A stretch of 64,000 bases of DNA from Rhizobium brockwellii (GCF_000769405.2 NZ_CP053439.1:2728001-2792000), one strand, 5' to 3'; counted from the stretch's first letter, positions 27,263 to 36,306 are shown. The notes: generated from the sequence alone by a model not told the origin. Translations and numbers: made by a program.

Positions 27263-29221
27263 TCAGGACATGCCTTCGACATGTCGGTGCAGGCTCAGCA
27301 GATATTCGACGCCGTTGAACGGATCGGGTCCTGAACGCCGGCGAACGCGCGGCGGGCCGGCCATCGAGGCATGATGGTCGAAAGAGGTTTCCATGGTCCC
27401 CGCCCCGCTCGTCAGGCCCGGCAATTGCTGCTGGACGCTCTGGATCATCGCGGACGCCATGGTGCCTTCCACCCAGGCCATGCCGTGGGCAATGACGGAA
27501 TCCGTCATCGTCGCGGCAGATTTCGCAAGCAGGGTCAGCAAGCCGCTCAAGCTCTCCGCGGGCGCTTCGAGATGAAAGCGGTCGATCGGTTCGCATAGGA
27601 CGGTTTGCGCGGCCGACAGTGCATCTGCCAGCACCCAAGGTGTCAGTTGCCGGAAATCGGCGGCGGTGCTTGCAGGCGAGCTGTGCCGGGCTGCCGTCAT
27701 CGCCACGTGGCAATCGATGACCTGCCAGCCGAAAATGCCTTGCTTCAGCGTTTCGAACACGGTTTCTTCGACTGCCCTGTAAAAGCTGGCGGGCATCTGG
27801 CCCACCTCCACATCAAGTGCAAAGCTGTTGCCTGCCCCTTCTGGACGCGGTTCGACGCGTAGACCGACAGTGGCAAGAAATGGATTGGGCTCCTTGAAGA
27901 GGATCTGCAGGCCTTCCCCGGTTCCAGCAAGCCTCTCCACCAAGATGACCGTGCTTTCCTCGAACGCAGCCTCGATACCGAAATCCGTCAGCAGGGTCGA
28001 TTGGACGACCTCCTTCTGCACCTCGCCATAGAGCGATACGAAGATGTCGTCGGCATCATCGTTCCGGCGCAGATTGATCAATGGGTCCTGCTCCGCCATC
28101 TGGTTCAGCGCCAGCCAGAGGGCCGCCTTGTCGGAAGGCCGCCGGGCAAGGACGCCGGTTTCAAGGCTGGGCGGGGCAAACTGCGGCCGCCCACCCGCGA
28201 GCAGGTCGCCGCCCACCGCATCCCCGATGCGGGCGCCGGCAAGGCCGCTTAGGCGCGCGATCTGCCCGGCGCAAAAGCTTGCGGCGCCATGAACCCGGCC
28301 GGCCTCGAAAACCTCGATCGCGGTCACTCTTTCCGGGCCTTTGGGCAAATCCAGATGTTGCCGCAGCCGGACCATGCCTGACGTCAGGTATATATAGGCC
28401 AGCTTTTCACCGCCCCAGCCGCGTTCGATCTTGAAGATTTTTCCGGCAATCGGCCCGTCCGGATCGAGGCGCCGGCCGGGCAATATCGTCGCAATGGCGG
28501 ATGTCAGGGCCGGCACGCCGACGCCGGTCGTTGCCGCACCTGCGAAGACAGGATGCACCAGACCGCGCGCGACCTGATCGCTCAGGCAGCGTCCAAGCCT
28601 GTCCGCCGTCAGGCGATCGGGCGCCAAGACGTAGTCGTCCAGCAGCGCCTCGTCATTCTCTGCGAGAGCTTCGCAGAGCGGCGTGAAAAGCGGTTCGCAT
28701 CCGAGAGCCAACGCCGCCACCCTGGCAAGCCTGCTGCCGGCATCGATGACGGAAGACATGGCGATGGGGCGAACCGGCAATTGGCTGGCAAGAGCTTTCA
28801 GCACGTCCTCATATTGCGCGCCGAGACGATCGACCTTGTTGACGAAGAAGATGAAGGGAACGCCAAGCCGCCGCAGCGCCCGCACCAGCACCCGCGTCTG
28901 GGCCTGCACGCCTTCGGCCGCCGAAACGACGACGACCGCGGCATCTAGCAATCCGAGCACCCGCTCGACCTCGGCGATGAAATCCGGGTGACCGGGGGTG
29001 TCGACGAGATTGACGATCCTGTCGCCGATCGTAAACGACACCACCGCGGCTCTGATCGTGATGCCGCGTTGCCGTTCGAGTTCGAGAGTGTCCGTCTGTG
29101 TATTGCCGTTATCGACGCTGCCGAGCTTGTCGATGACGCCGGCATCAAAAAGCAGTCTTTCGGTAAGGCTAGTCTTGCCTGCATCCACATGGGCGAGGAT
29201 ACCCAGATTCAAAGTGCGCAT
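27263..29221 (-). CDS. TetM/OtrA-like ribosomal-protection GTPase
   Basis: 652 residues, close to the length of Tet(M), Tet(O) and OtrA and shorter than EF-G. G motifs are AHVDAGKT (10-17), RGIT (52-55), DTPGH (74-78) and NKVD (128-131). The EF-G-like domains II-V follow, with a C-terminal extension (PRVRRRSGPDPFNGVEYLLSLHRHVEGMS). Family members release tetracycline from the ribosome or act as translation factors. Whether it confers resistance is unknown. Monocistronic, with an inverted repeat in its leader. No mobile element is beside it, so it is likely intrinsic rather than recently acquired. Confidence 0.9.
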   Translation of the reverse strand: MRTLNLGILAHVDAGKTSLTERLLFDAGVIDKLGSVDNGNTQTDTLELERQRGITIRAAVVSFTIGDRIVNLVDTPGHPDFIAEVERVLGLLDAAVVVVSAAEGVQAQTRVLVRALRRLGVPFIFFVNKVDRLGAQYEDVLKALASQLPVRPIAMSSVIDAGSRLARVAALALGCEPLFTPLCEALAENDEALLDDYVLAPDRLTADRLGRCLSDQVARGLVHPVFAGAATTGVGVPALTSAIATILPGRRLDPDGPIAGKIFKIERGWGGEKLAYIYLTSGMVRLRQHLDLPKGPERVTAIEVFEAGRVHGAASFCAGQIARLSGLAGARIGDAVGGDLLAGGRPQFAPPSLETGVLARRPSDKAALWLALNQMAEQDPLINLRRNDDADDIFVSLYGEVQKEVVQSTLLTDFGIEAAFEESTVILVERLAGTGEGLQILFKEPNPFLATVGLRVEPRPEGAGNSFALDVEVGQMPASFYRAVEETVFETLKQGIFGWQVIDCHVAMTAARHSSPASTAADFRQLTPWVLADALSAAQTVLCEPIDRFHLEAPAESLSGLLTLLAKSAATMTDSVIAHGMAWVEGTMASAMIQSVQQQLPGLTSGAGTMETSFDHHASMAGPPRVRRRSGPDPFNGVEYLLSLHRHVEGMS

Positions 29222-29230
29222 GAACCACCA

Positions 29231-29267
29231 ACTTCTCAGAATTTCGAATGTGATTTTCGTGAGAAGT
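29231..29267 (-). promoter_or_regulatory. Leader inverted repeat before the TetM-like gene
   Basis: ACTTCTCA (29231-29238) and TGAGAAGT (29260-29267) are perfect inverted arms separated by 21 bases, ending only 9 bases from the ATG. In mRNA the start-proximal arm contains GAGAAG, the probable Shine-Dalgarno, so the hairpin could mask it. Confidence 0.4.
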
Positions 29268-29430
29268 GAATCGGCGCATTGGAACCTCTACCCGCTGCTA
29301 GCTACGGCTGGATGCGTAACTCCCGGTGGTTTTCGGAAGACGCGACCAAACCCTAAGGGCGGATCCGAAGATATGTCAAGCTTGACCATATCGCTGCTTC
29401 GAGGCTCAGCCTCTGGGTGCGGGAGAAGAG

Positions 29431-30696
29431 TTACTCCTCCTCCCGCATCGTTTCCCTCTGGGTTATCAGCCGGGCGCTGTGCTGGCCGCTCAGATAGATC
29501 CACAGCCAGCTCCAGGCGACGGAGAAGCGTGAGCGGGTGCCGATCAGGAAGTAGATATGGGCAAGGCCCCAGATCCACCAGGCGAGCCAGCCTTTCAGCT
29601 TGATCCGGCCGAAATCGATGATCGCAGCACTCTTGCCGATCGTCGCCAGGCTGCCCTGATGCCAGTAACGGAAAGGCGCCGGGGCCGGTTTGCCCGATAT
29701 GCGGGCGCGGATCACCTTGGCGACGTAACCGCCCTGCTGCTTGGCGGCGGGCGCAATGCCCGGCACCGGCTTGCCGTCCTCGCGCATGACCGATGCGGTA
29801 TCGCCGACGACGAAGACGTCGGGCAAGCCCGGCGCGCTCAGATCCTTCTCGACCACGACGCGGCCCGCCCGGTCGGCCGCAACGCCGAGCCACCTTGCCG
29901 CCGGCGAGGCGGTGACGCCGGCTGCCCAGACGATCGTCCGGCTGGCAACGAAGGTCTCGCCGATCTTCACGCCGTCGGCGTTGCATTCGGTCACCGGCTT
30001 GCCGAGATGGATCTCGACCCCGAGCTTCTCCAGCGCCTTCTGCGCATAGGCCGAAAGCTCCTCGGCGAAGGTCGGCAGCACCCGCGGGCCGGCCTCGACC
30101 AGCACGACGCGGGTCTTGCGCGTGTCGATGTTGCGGAACTCCTTGGGCAGCGTGAAATGCGCGAGCTCGGCAATGATGCCGGCCAACTCGACGCCGGTCG
30201 GCCCGGCCCCGACGATGGTGAAGGTCAGCAGCGCGTCGCGCGCGGCAGGATCGCTCTCCATCTCCGCCTTCTCGAAGGCGAGCAGCACACGCCGGCGGAT
30301 CGTCGTCGCGTCCTCCAGCGTCTTCAGGCCCGGCGCCACCGGCTCCCATTCGTCATGGCCGAAATAGGCATGCGTCGCCCCGGTCGCCAACACCAGCGTA
30401 TTGTAACCAAGAGTCATGCCGCTGCGTAGAGAAACTGTCTTGGCGCCGCTGTCGACGCCGGTGACCTCGCCGAGCAGCACGGTCACGTCAGGCCGGTCGG
30501 CATAGAGACGACGGATCGGCCAGGCGATCTCGGAGGTGGAGAGAATGGTGGTCGCCACCTGATAGAGCAGCGGCTGGAAGAGATGATGATTGCGCCGGTC
30601 GACCAGCGTGATCCTGACACCAGCATCCTTCAACCCGTTGACGAGCTGCAACCCGCCGAAACCGCCGCCGACAACGACGACATGATGATCGCTCAT
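29431..30696 (-). CDS. ndh: Type II NADH:quinone oxidoreductase
   Basis: 421 residues. The N-terminal FAD fold is VVVVGGGFGGLQ and the NADH fold is FTIVGAGPTGVELAG (about 158-172). The quinone-side motif is VWAAGVTASP and the FAD-contacting motif is VFVVGDTASV. KQQGGYVAKVI is present, and the C-terminal amphipathic segment (LAWWIWGLAHIYFLIGTRSRFSVAWSWLWIYL) anchors it to the membrane. It passes electrons from NADH to quinone without pumping protons. Transcribed alone. A 14-bp palindrome lies about 50 bases upstream. Confidence 0.93.
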   Translation of the reverse strand: MSDHHVVVVGGGFGGLQLVNGLKDAGVRITLVDRRNHHLFQPLLYQVATTILSTSEIAWPIRRLYADRPDVTVLLGEVTGVDSGAKTVSLRSGMTLGYNTLVLATGATHAYFGHDEWEPVAPGLKTLEDATTIRRRVLLAFEKAEMESDPAARDALLTFTIVGAGPTGVELAGIIAELAHFTLPKEFRNIDTRKTRVVLVEAGPRVLPTFAEELSAYAQKALEKLGVEIHLGKPVTECNADGVKIGETFVASRTIVWAAGVTASPAARWLGVAADRAGRVVVEKDLSAPGLPDVFVVGDTASVMREDGKPVPGIAPAAKQQGGYVAKVIRARISGKPAPAPFRYWHQGSLATIGKSAAIIDFGRIKLKGWLAWWIWGLAHIYFLIGTRSRFSVAWSWLWIYLSGQHSARLITQRETMREEE

Positions 30697-30746
30697 GACC
30701 TACCCCTTTGCGCCATTTCGCTAAGGCCAATGTGGTCATCGCTGCA

Positions 30747-30760
30747 ACGGTTGCAACCGT
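30747..30760. promoter_or_regulatory. 14-bp perfect palindrome upstream of ndh
   Basis: ACGGTTGCAACCGT equals its reverse complement and lies 50-64 bases upstream of the ndh start. It is a probable operator for an unidentified repressor or activator. Confidence 0.5.
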
Positions 30761-30800
30761 CGTTTCGGCATATCTCCCCTGCATCGCTCGCAGTCGAGGG

Positions 30801-31358
30801 TTATCGGCTCCCTCGGCAATCGAACCTTGCTTTTTCAAGCAAGTTGTAGACTTGGCGCGCACCGTCGATCGCCAGAAGCTGAGGTTCGTTCGAGAGGCCG
30901 GGTGTCCAGACGCTTGCCATCCTGTATCGCTGATTGGAAGGCACGCTGAACTTAATCGTACCCCTGCCATGGCTGTCTTCTGCAAGACTGATCGACGGCA
31001 GGAGTTCGAGCTGAGTGGCGGAGAAATTGGGAAAGGGGCCACTCCTGCGAATGATCACGCGCCTATCGGTCAAGCTGTATTCAGTCCGGGCCCGCACGGC
31101 CGCATCGACGACAAAACGTCCGGCAATCAGATAGAGGCCTATGAGCACAAACGGAATACCCCACAGACGCATGAGAACCGGGGTGCCCACCGTATTCATT
31201 ACACTCATTTCCCAAAATATTGCGAAGCCGCCCCAAAAAAGCGAGAATGGAACAAGGAGAAGATCCCACGGTGTCAGGCGAAACCCTTGTACGGGACGCC
31301 CGGACCACAGTAGTTTTTCCCCCGGCATGAAATAACTCTGAATATCGCTAGTGCCCAT
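30801..31358 (-). CDS. Membrane protein with PH-like domain
   Basis: 185 residues. Two membrane segments (PWDLLLVPFSLFWGGFAIFW and LWGIPFVLIGLYLIAGRFVVDAAV) are followed by a bacterial PH-like beta domain (RTEYSLTDRRVIIRRSGPFPNFSATQLELLPSISLAED). The opening SYFMPGEKLLWSGRPVQGF is typical of this small family. Function unknown. The TDRR motif after the second helix is the usual domain start. Confidence 0.8.
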   Translation of the reverse strand: MGTSDIQSYFMPGEKLLWSGRPVQGFRLTPWDLLLVPFSLFWGGFAIFWEMSVMNTVGTPVLMRLWGIPFVLIGLYLIAGRFVVDAAVRARTEYSLTDRRVIIRRSGPFPNFSATQLELLPSISLAEDSHGRGTIKFSVPSNQRYRMASVWTPGLSNEPQLLAIDGARQVYNLLEKARFDCRGSR

Positions 31359-31385
31359 CTTATCGTAGCCCCTGAGAACGACGGT

Positions 31386-31850
31386 TCACCGGACGTATCC
31401 CACGGGTATTGCCATTCCATGTTTCAATTCTTCCATCGAAATCGACGCGGAGACATCAAAGAGTTCGAGCCGGCGCACGATCTGCTTATAGATCACATCG
31501 TAATGCTCGACGCGTGGCAGGACGATCTTCAAGATGTAATCGTGGTTACCGGTCAAACGGTGCGCCTCGACGATCTCGGGAATGTCACTGATGATCCTTC
31601 GGAAGCTTTCCGTCCATTCGTCGGAATGGTGTGCGGTCTTGACGAGTGCGAAAACCGTTGTCGGCACGCCCATCTTGTCCCGATCGAGCACGACGATGCG
31701 CCGGGCGATATGGCCGCTCTCCTCTAGCCGCTGGATGCGCCGCGAACAGGCCGACACCGAAAGCGCCACGCGCTCGGCAAGGTCGGTCACGGATATGCCC
31801 GCATCCTTTTGCAATGTATCGAGAATGCGCCTGTCGCGATCATCAAGCAT
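31386..31850 (-). CDS. Lrp/AsnC-family regulator
   Basis: 154 residues. The N-terminal helix-turn-helix is DDRDRRILDTLQKDAGISVTDLAERVALSVSACSRRIQRLEESG, followed by the RAM/ligand domain with RLTGNHDYILKIVLPRVEHYD. It is divergent from an aspartate/glutamate racemase gene (156-bp gap), so it probably regulates that gene in response to an amino acid. Confidence 0.92.
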   Translation of the reverse strand: MLDDRDRRILDTLQKDAGISVTDLAERVALSVSACSRRIQRLEESGHIARRIVVLDRDKMGVPTTVFALVKTAHHSDEWTESFRRIISDIPEIVEAHRLTGNHDYILKIVLPRVEHYDVIYKQIVRRLELFDVSASISMEELKHGMAIPVGYVR

Positions 31851-32006
31851 GTGTCAAACGTAAACCCTTCGCCCAATTTTTGCATGCTTCCTTATAAACA
31901 CGCAAAATAATATCACATATCTCACGCGAGGGACAAACAACGCAAACACGCCGCGCTGGGATTGGGGCATCATCCTTGTAGTTGAAAAGCTTGGGAGCAT
32001 GAAAAG

Positions 32007-32726
32007 ATGGAAACGATCGGCCTGATCGGCGGCATGAGTTTTGAAAGTTCGGCGGTCTACTACCGTCTCGTCAACGAGATGGTGCGTGACCGCAAAGGTG
32101 GCCTCGCCTCGGCCGAGCTCATCCTCCATTCGGTGAACTTCGAGGAGATCGTCGCGCTTCAGAAGGCCGGCGACTGGGATATGGCCGCCCGTCGCCTCGC
32201 CGACGTGGCTCTGCGCCTGCAGATCGCCGGTGCCGGCTGCATCCTCATCTGCACCAACACCATGCATCTGATTGCCGACAAGGTCGCAGACAAGATCTCT
32301 GTGCCACTGATCCACATCATCGACGAGACGGCGAAATCGCTGCATGCGGCCGGCCAGAAGCGCCCGCTGCTGCTCGCCACTCGCTACACGATGGAGCACG
32401 GCTTCTACAGCGACCGCATGAAGAGCCATGGTGTTGATATCATGGTGCCAGATGCTAGCGACCGCACGACCGTGCACGACATCATCTTCAACGAACTCTG
32501 CGCCGGCAAGGTGCTCGACAGCTCGCGCGACAAGCTCATGGCGGTGATTGCACGCGCCATCGACAACGGCGCCGACAGCATCATCCTCGGCTGCACCGAG
32601 ATCTGCCTGATCCTCGACCCTGACCACCTCCCCCTGCCGGGCTTCGACACCACCGCGATCCACGCCCGGGCGGCGGTCGATTTCGCGCTGGGAATGGACG
32701 AGACCGCGGAAGAGGAAGCCGCCTGA
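32007..32726 (+). CDS. Aspartate/glutamate racemase family protein
   Basis: 239 residues. The PLP-independent racemase signature is complete: GLIGGMSFESSAVYYRLVNE at the N-terminus, catalytic Cys82 in ICTNTMH and catalytic Cys196 in LGCTEI. With both cysteines present it is probably an amino-acid racemase (aspartate type) rather than a one-cysteine relative. Divergent from the Lrp-type regulator. The Shine-Dalgarno is a weak GGGAG. Confidence 0.9.
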   Translation: METIGLIGGMSFESSAVYYRLVNEMVRDRKGGLASAELILHSVNFEEIVALQKAGDWDMAARRLADVALRLQIAGAGCILICTNTMHLIADKVADKISVPLIHIIDETAKSLHAAGQKRPLLLATRYTMEHGFYSDRMKSHGVDIMVPDASDRTTVHDIIFNELCAGKVLDSSRDKLMAVIARAIDNGADSIILGCTEICLILDPDHLPLPGFDTTAIHARAAVDFALGMDETAEEEAA

Positions 32727-32766
32727 CATCGCCACGTTAGTTGACTCAGTCCATTAAATGCAGAAC

Positions 32767-32788
32767 AAGATCTCCATCTGGAGATCTT
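32767..32788. repeat. Palindrome copy 1, upstream of the MarR-GNAT gene
   Basis: AGATCTCCA and TGGAGATCT are perfect arms around TC, with one further A-T pair outside. The same core recurs at 32934-32951, next to the MarR-GNAT start codon. Confidence 0.6.
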
Positions 32789-32824
32789 TGCCGGACTGCT
32801 GACAAAGTCGGCCAACTCCTCTTT

Positions 32825-32896
32825 CGTCATGCTCGGGCTTGTCCCGAGCATCTGCAACCGGTGCAGCAGATCCTCGGCACAAGGCCGAGAATGACG
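32825..32896. repeat. Rhizobial-type intergenic palindromic repeat
   Basis: The outer arms CGTCATGCTCGG (32825-32836) and CCGAGAATGACG (32885-32896) are near-perfect inverted repeats. Inner hairpins include GCTCGGG...CCCGAGC. The sequence type (cgtcat-ctcggg-ttgtcccgag) is common between genes in rhizobia. It separates the two copies of the AGATCTCCA palindrome. Confidence 0.65.
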
Positions 32897-32912
32897 TCGA
32901 GTAAAGGGCGAT

Positions 32913-32958
32913 GTTTGTCAAAAAACTGACAAAGATCTCCATCTGGAGATTTTTGTCA
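32913..32958. promoter_or_regulatory. Interlocked inverted repeats at the MarR-GNAT start
   Basis: TTTGTCA (32913-32919) is inverted as TGACAAA (32927-32933). The latter is also the left arm of a 15-bp stem that runs 32927-32941 and pairs with 32944-32958, ending at the A of the ATG. The core is GATCTCCA TC TGGAGAT. It is a probable operator for the MarR protein, and the mRNA hairpin would also cover the ribosome binding region. Confidence 0.6.
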
Positions 32959-33875
32959 TGTCCGATATTGCCCTTATCGAAACCGCCCGTGATTTCAACC
33001 GCTTCTATACGAACTTCCTCGGCCTCCTGAATAAGGCCTATCTCGACACGCCCTTCACGCTGACCGATGCCCGCATCCTCTTCGAGATCGGCTCGCATGG
33101 CGGCATCAGCGCTGTAGCGCTTGTCCGCGACCTGCAGCTCGACCCGGCCTATCTCAGCCGCATCCTAAAGCGTTTTCGCGCCGAAGGGCTAATCGAAACC
33201 AGCCCCGATCCGGCAGATCTTCGCAGCCAGGTCATCATTGTCACCGATCAGGGACGAGAGACGTTCGAGGAACTCGGCCGACGCTCCAATGCGCAGATCG
33301 CCGCCCGTTTCGATCGCTTGGCGGCCGGCGAGCCGGAGGCCGCCGTCTCCGCCATGCACACGATCCGCGCGCTGCTCGACCCGGCGGCGAAGCCTCCGCC
33401 GGCCATCATCCGCGCCCACCGCGCCGGCGATATCGGCTGGATCGTTCAGAGCCAAGGCCGCTTCTACGCAGAAGAATATGGCTGGGATCTGCGCTTCGAG
33501 GCGCTGGTCGCCGAGGTCGCCGGAAAATTCCTCGCCAATTTCGATCCAGCCAAAGAATATTGCTGGATCGCCGAACGCGGCGGCATCAATGTCGGTTCGG
33601 TCCTCGTCACCAATGGCGGCGACGGCATCGCCAAGCTCCGCCTACTCTATGTCGACAAATCAGCCCGCGGTCTCGGGCTCGGCAAATTGCTGGTCGATGA
33701 ATGCATCCGCTTTTCCCAGCAGAAGGGCTACCGCGAACTCTCCCTCTGGACCAACGACATGCTGGAGACCGCCCGCGCCATCTACGTCAAAGCGGGCTTC
33801 CGGCTTGTCTCCGAGGAGAGACATCGCATGTTTGGCCCCGAAGCGAACGGCCAGAACTGGGTGCTCGATCTCTGA
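32958..33875 (+). CDS. MarR-GNAT fusion regulator/acetyltransferase
   Basis: 305 residues. The N-terminal MarR winged helix (about 1-140) has LTDARILFEIGSHGGISAVALVRDLQLDPAYLSRILKRFRAEGLIE. The C-terminal GNAT domain (about 150-305) has the acetyl-CoA motif LRLLYVDKSARGLGLGKLLVDECIRFSQQKGYRELSLWTND. Such fusions are known and combine sensing with acylation; the substrate is unknown. A large palindrome ends at the start codon, so autoregulation is likely. There is no ordinary Shine-Dalgarno, because the palindrome occupies that space. Confidence 0.9.
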   Translation: MSDIALIETARDFNRFYTNFLGLLNKAYLDTPFTLTDARILFEIGSHGGISAVALVRDLQLDPAYLSRILKRFRAEGLIETSPDPADLRSQVIIVTDQGRETFEELGRRSNAQIAARFDRLAAGEPEAAVSAMHTIRALLDPAAKPPPAIIRAHRAGDIGWIVQSQGRFYAEEYGWDLRFEALVAEVAGKFLANFDPAKEYCWIAERGGINVGSVLVTNGGDGIAKLRLLYVDKSARGLGLGKLLVDECIRFSQQKGYRELSLWTNDMLETARAIYVKAGFRLVSEERHRMFGPEANGQNWVLDL

Positions 33876-33935
33876 ATTTGCTGCGCAGCAGAAATTTCAC
33901 TTGATTTGGAAACGATCATTCCCTAATTAGGCGCC

Positions 33936-34559
33936 ATGACCGTTGCCACTCTCACACCAGAAGCAAAGACCCGCAGCCGTGGCCGTCCGCGCGAGTTCGA
34001 TATGGACGCGGCACTCGATGCAGCGCTGCGCGTCTTTTCCGAACGCGGCTACCATGCCGCCTCCATCAGCGAATTGACCGAAGCAATGGGCCTTGCTTCG
34101 GGGAGCATCTACAAGGCATTCAAGGATAAGCGCGGGATATTCCTCGCTGCTTTCGCCCATTATCGAAAACTTGGCCGACGGCGCCTGGAAGCGATGATCG
34201 CGTCTGCTGAGACCGGTCGCGAGAAGGTCTTCCAAATGGTGATGTATTATACCGAGCTTTCCTATGGCGAAGCCGGCCGCAAAGGCTGTCTCGTCGTTGG
34301 CGGCGCCAACGACTTCGCCCTGCTTGACGAGGAAGCCGCTGCCCACGTCGTGACTGCCTTTACCGCGGACGAAAAGCTGATGGCCGATCTCATCCGCATC
34401 GGTCAGGCTGACGGCAGCATTCCGAAGACGGTAGACCCGGATGCCGCCGCCCTCGCCTTCCTCTGCTTTACCAAAGGCCTGCGCGTCATCGGCAAAACAG
34501 GACGCAGCAGGGAAGAGATGTTGTCCGCGGCCGAGGCCGCGATGAAGCTCGTGACCTGA
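33936..34559 (+). CDS. TetR-family regulator
   Basis: 207 residues. The helix-turn-helix is AALRVFSERGYHAASISELTEAMGLASGSIYKAFKDKRGIF (about 29-69) and the C-terminal domain is of the TetR_C type with GCLVVGGANDFALLDEEAA. It lies 110 bases upstream of an MFS exporter gene on the same strand and is the natural candidate to control it. Confidence 0.9.
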   Translation: MTVATLTPEAKTRSRGRPREFDMDAALDAALRVFSERGYHAASISELTEAMGLASGSIYKAFKDKRGIFLAAFAHYRKLGRRRLEAMIASAETGREKVFQMVMYYTELSYGEAGRKGCLVVGGANDFALLDEEAAAHVVTAFTADEKLMADLIRIGQADGSIPKTVDPDAAALAFLCFTKGLRVIGKTGRSREEMLSAAEAAMKLVT

Positions 34560-34669
34560 ACAGTCCACACCGTGGACGAGAGAAATACCGGCATTCGGTC
34601 AAGGATCGGGTGGCCGCAGTCAGCATTTTTGCATTCAATCCTTTCAATCTTTGAATACCGGAGTTTCTG

Positions 34670-35878
34670 ATGAGCGTTTCAGCCACCACGCCGGATGAGG
34701 CCATTCCCAGCGCGCTATCCCCCTGGCTAACCTTCCTTTTCGCCGCCGCCTGCGGATTGGTGGCCGCCAATCTCTATTACGGCCAGCCGCTGGCCGGCCC
34801 GATCAGTGCCGATCTCGGCTTCACGCCTGCCGCCACCGGCCTCATCGTCACGCTGACGCAGATCGGCTATGGCCTCGGCCTGCTGCTGATCGTGCCGCTC
34901 GGCGACCTCACCGAAAACCGCCGTCTGGTGTTGATGCTGATCGCCGTCTCCGCCGTTGCGCTCATCGGTGCGGCGCTGTCGTCGACGCCCACAACCTTCC
35001 TCGTCGCCTCGCTCTCTATCGGTCTTTCATCGGTCGCAGTTCAGGTCCTGGTTCCCTTTGCCGCCAACATGGCGCCGGATGCAACGCGCGGCCAAGTCGT
35101 CGGCAACGTCATGAGCGGCCTGCTCTGCGGCATCATGCTCGCCCGCCCCTTCGCAAGCTTCGTCGCCGAAGCCTCCTCCTGGCACGTGGTCTACTACGTC
35201 ACCGCAGCGCTTATGCTCGTGCTCGCCGTCGTCTTGCGCATCAACCTGCCGGTTCGCGTGCCGAAGACGAAGCTGCGCTATGGCGAGTTGCTCGCTTCTA
35301 TGGGCCATCTGGCGCTCACCTCGCGCGTGCTGCAGCGCCGGGCGCTCTATCAGGCCGGCATGTTCGGCGCCTTCAGCCTGTTCTGGACGACGACGCCACT
35401 GTTGCTCGCAAGCCCAACCTTCGGCCTGACGCAGAACGGCATCGCTCTCTTCGCCCTCGCCGGTGCTGCCGGCGCCGTCGCTTCGCCGATCGCCGGCCGA
35501 CTTGCCGACCGCGGCATGACAAAGATCGCCTCGACGCTTGCCATGCTGCTCGGCATGGCCGCCTTCCTGATCAGCGATTTCGCCGCAGACGGCTCGCTTA
35601 CCGCCCTACTGCTTTTGACGGCAGCGGCGATCCTCCTCGATTTCGGCGTGACCACCAATCTCGTCTGCGGCCAGCGCGCCATCTATGCGCTGAACCCGGA
35701 ACACCGCAGCCGGCTCAACGGCCTGTTCATGGCGACCTTCTTTGCCGGCGGTGCGCTGGGCTCAGCGCTCGGCGGCTGGGCCTATGCGACCGGAGGCTGG
35801 ACGATGACGGCGTGGATTGGCTTCTGCTTCCCGGCGCTGGCCTTCCTGCTGTTTCTGACGGAAGGACGCGGCAAGTAG
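34670..35878 (+). CDS. MFS transporter, drug-efflux type
   Basis: 402 residues with twelve membrane segments. The loop 2-3 motif is DLTENRRLVLML, a variant of the MFS motif A. Early residues (AACGLVAANLYYGQPLAGPISADLGFTPAATGLIVTLTQIGYGLGLLL) match the YnfM/SotB-like sugar or drug exporters. GGAG lies before the ATG. Probably an exporter controlled by the TetR regulator upstream. Substrate unknown. Confidence 0.88.
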   Translation: MSVSATTPDEAIPSALSPWLTFLFAAACGLVAANLYYGQPLAGPISADLGFTPAATGLIVTLTQIGYGLGLLLIVPLGDLTENRRLVLMLIAVSAVALIGAALSSTPTTFLVASLSIGLSSVAVQVLVPFAANMAPDATRGQVVGNVMSGLLCGIMLARPFASFVAEASSWHVVYYVTAALMLVLAVVLRINLPVRVPKTKLRYGELLASMGHLALTSRVLQRRALYQAGMFGAFSLFWTTTPLLLASPTFGLTQNGIALFALAGAAGAVASPIAGRLADRGMTKIASTLAMLLGMAAFLISDFAADGSLTALLLLTAAAILLDFGVTTNLVCGQRAIYALNPEHRSRLNGLFMATFFAGGALGSALGGWAYATGGWTMTAWIGFCFPALAFLLFLTEGRGK

Positions 35879-35889
35879 AAGAGAGCAGC

Positions 35890-36306
35890 CTATTTGTCGG
35901 TGGAATCAAAATGCGAACGGGCGGCGCGAACGGCATCATGGTTCGCTTCCGCCCAGTTCAGAAGCTGCGACAGCGGCTTGTAGAGCGAACGTCCAAGTTC
36001 GGTCATCGAATATTCGACGCTCGGCGGCTTGGTCGGGAATACCTCGCGGTCGATATAACCATCCCTTTGCAGGTCGCGCAGCGTCTGCGTCAGCATACGC
36101 TGCGAAATATCGGGGATCATCCGCCGCAGCTCGCCAAAGCGATAAGGCCGATCCGCCAGCACCTCGAGTAGCAGCGTCGACCATTTGCCGCCGATCTGCT
36201 GCATCATGTCCCTGACCGGGCAATTGCCGAAATCGAGGCCGGCGAGATCGATCTCGCGCCGCGCCCCCGGCACTCTGTTCTTCAGACTGACGACCGCACC
36301 GCTCAT
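35890..36306 (-). CDS. HxlR-family regulator
   Basis: 138 residues. The HxlR motif is [56 protein letters not shown]. Cys29 lies at the position of the redox-sensing Cys in QorR, YodB and HypR. Divergent from a QorB-like reductase, the same arrangement as the known QorR-qor2 pair, so thiol-reactive quinones or diamide are likely signals. That inference rests on Cys29 and gene order. Confidence 0.9.
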   Translation of the reverse strand: MSGAVVSLKNRVPGARREIDLAGLDFGNCPVRDMMQQIGGKWSTLLLEVLADRPYRFGELRRMIPDISQRMLTQTLRDLQRDGYIDREVFPTKPPSVEYSMTELGRSLYKPLSQLLNWAEANHDAVRAARSHFDSTDK

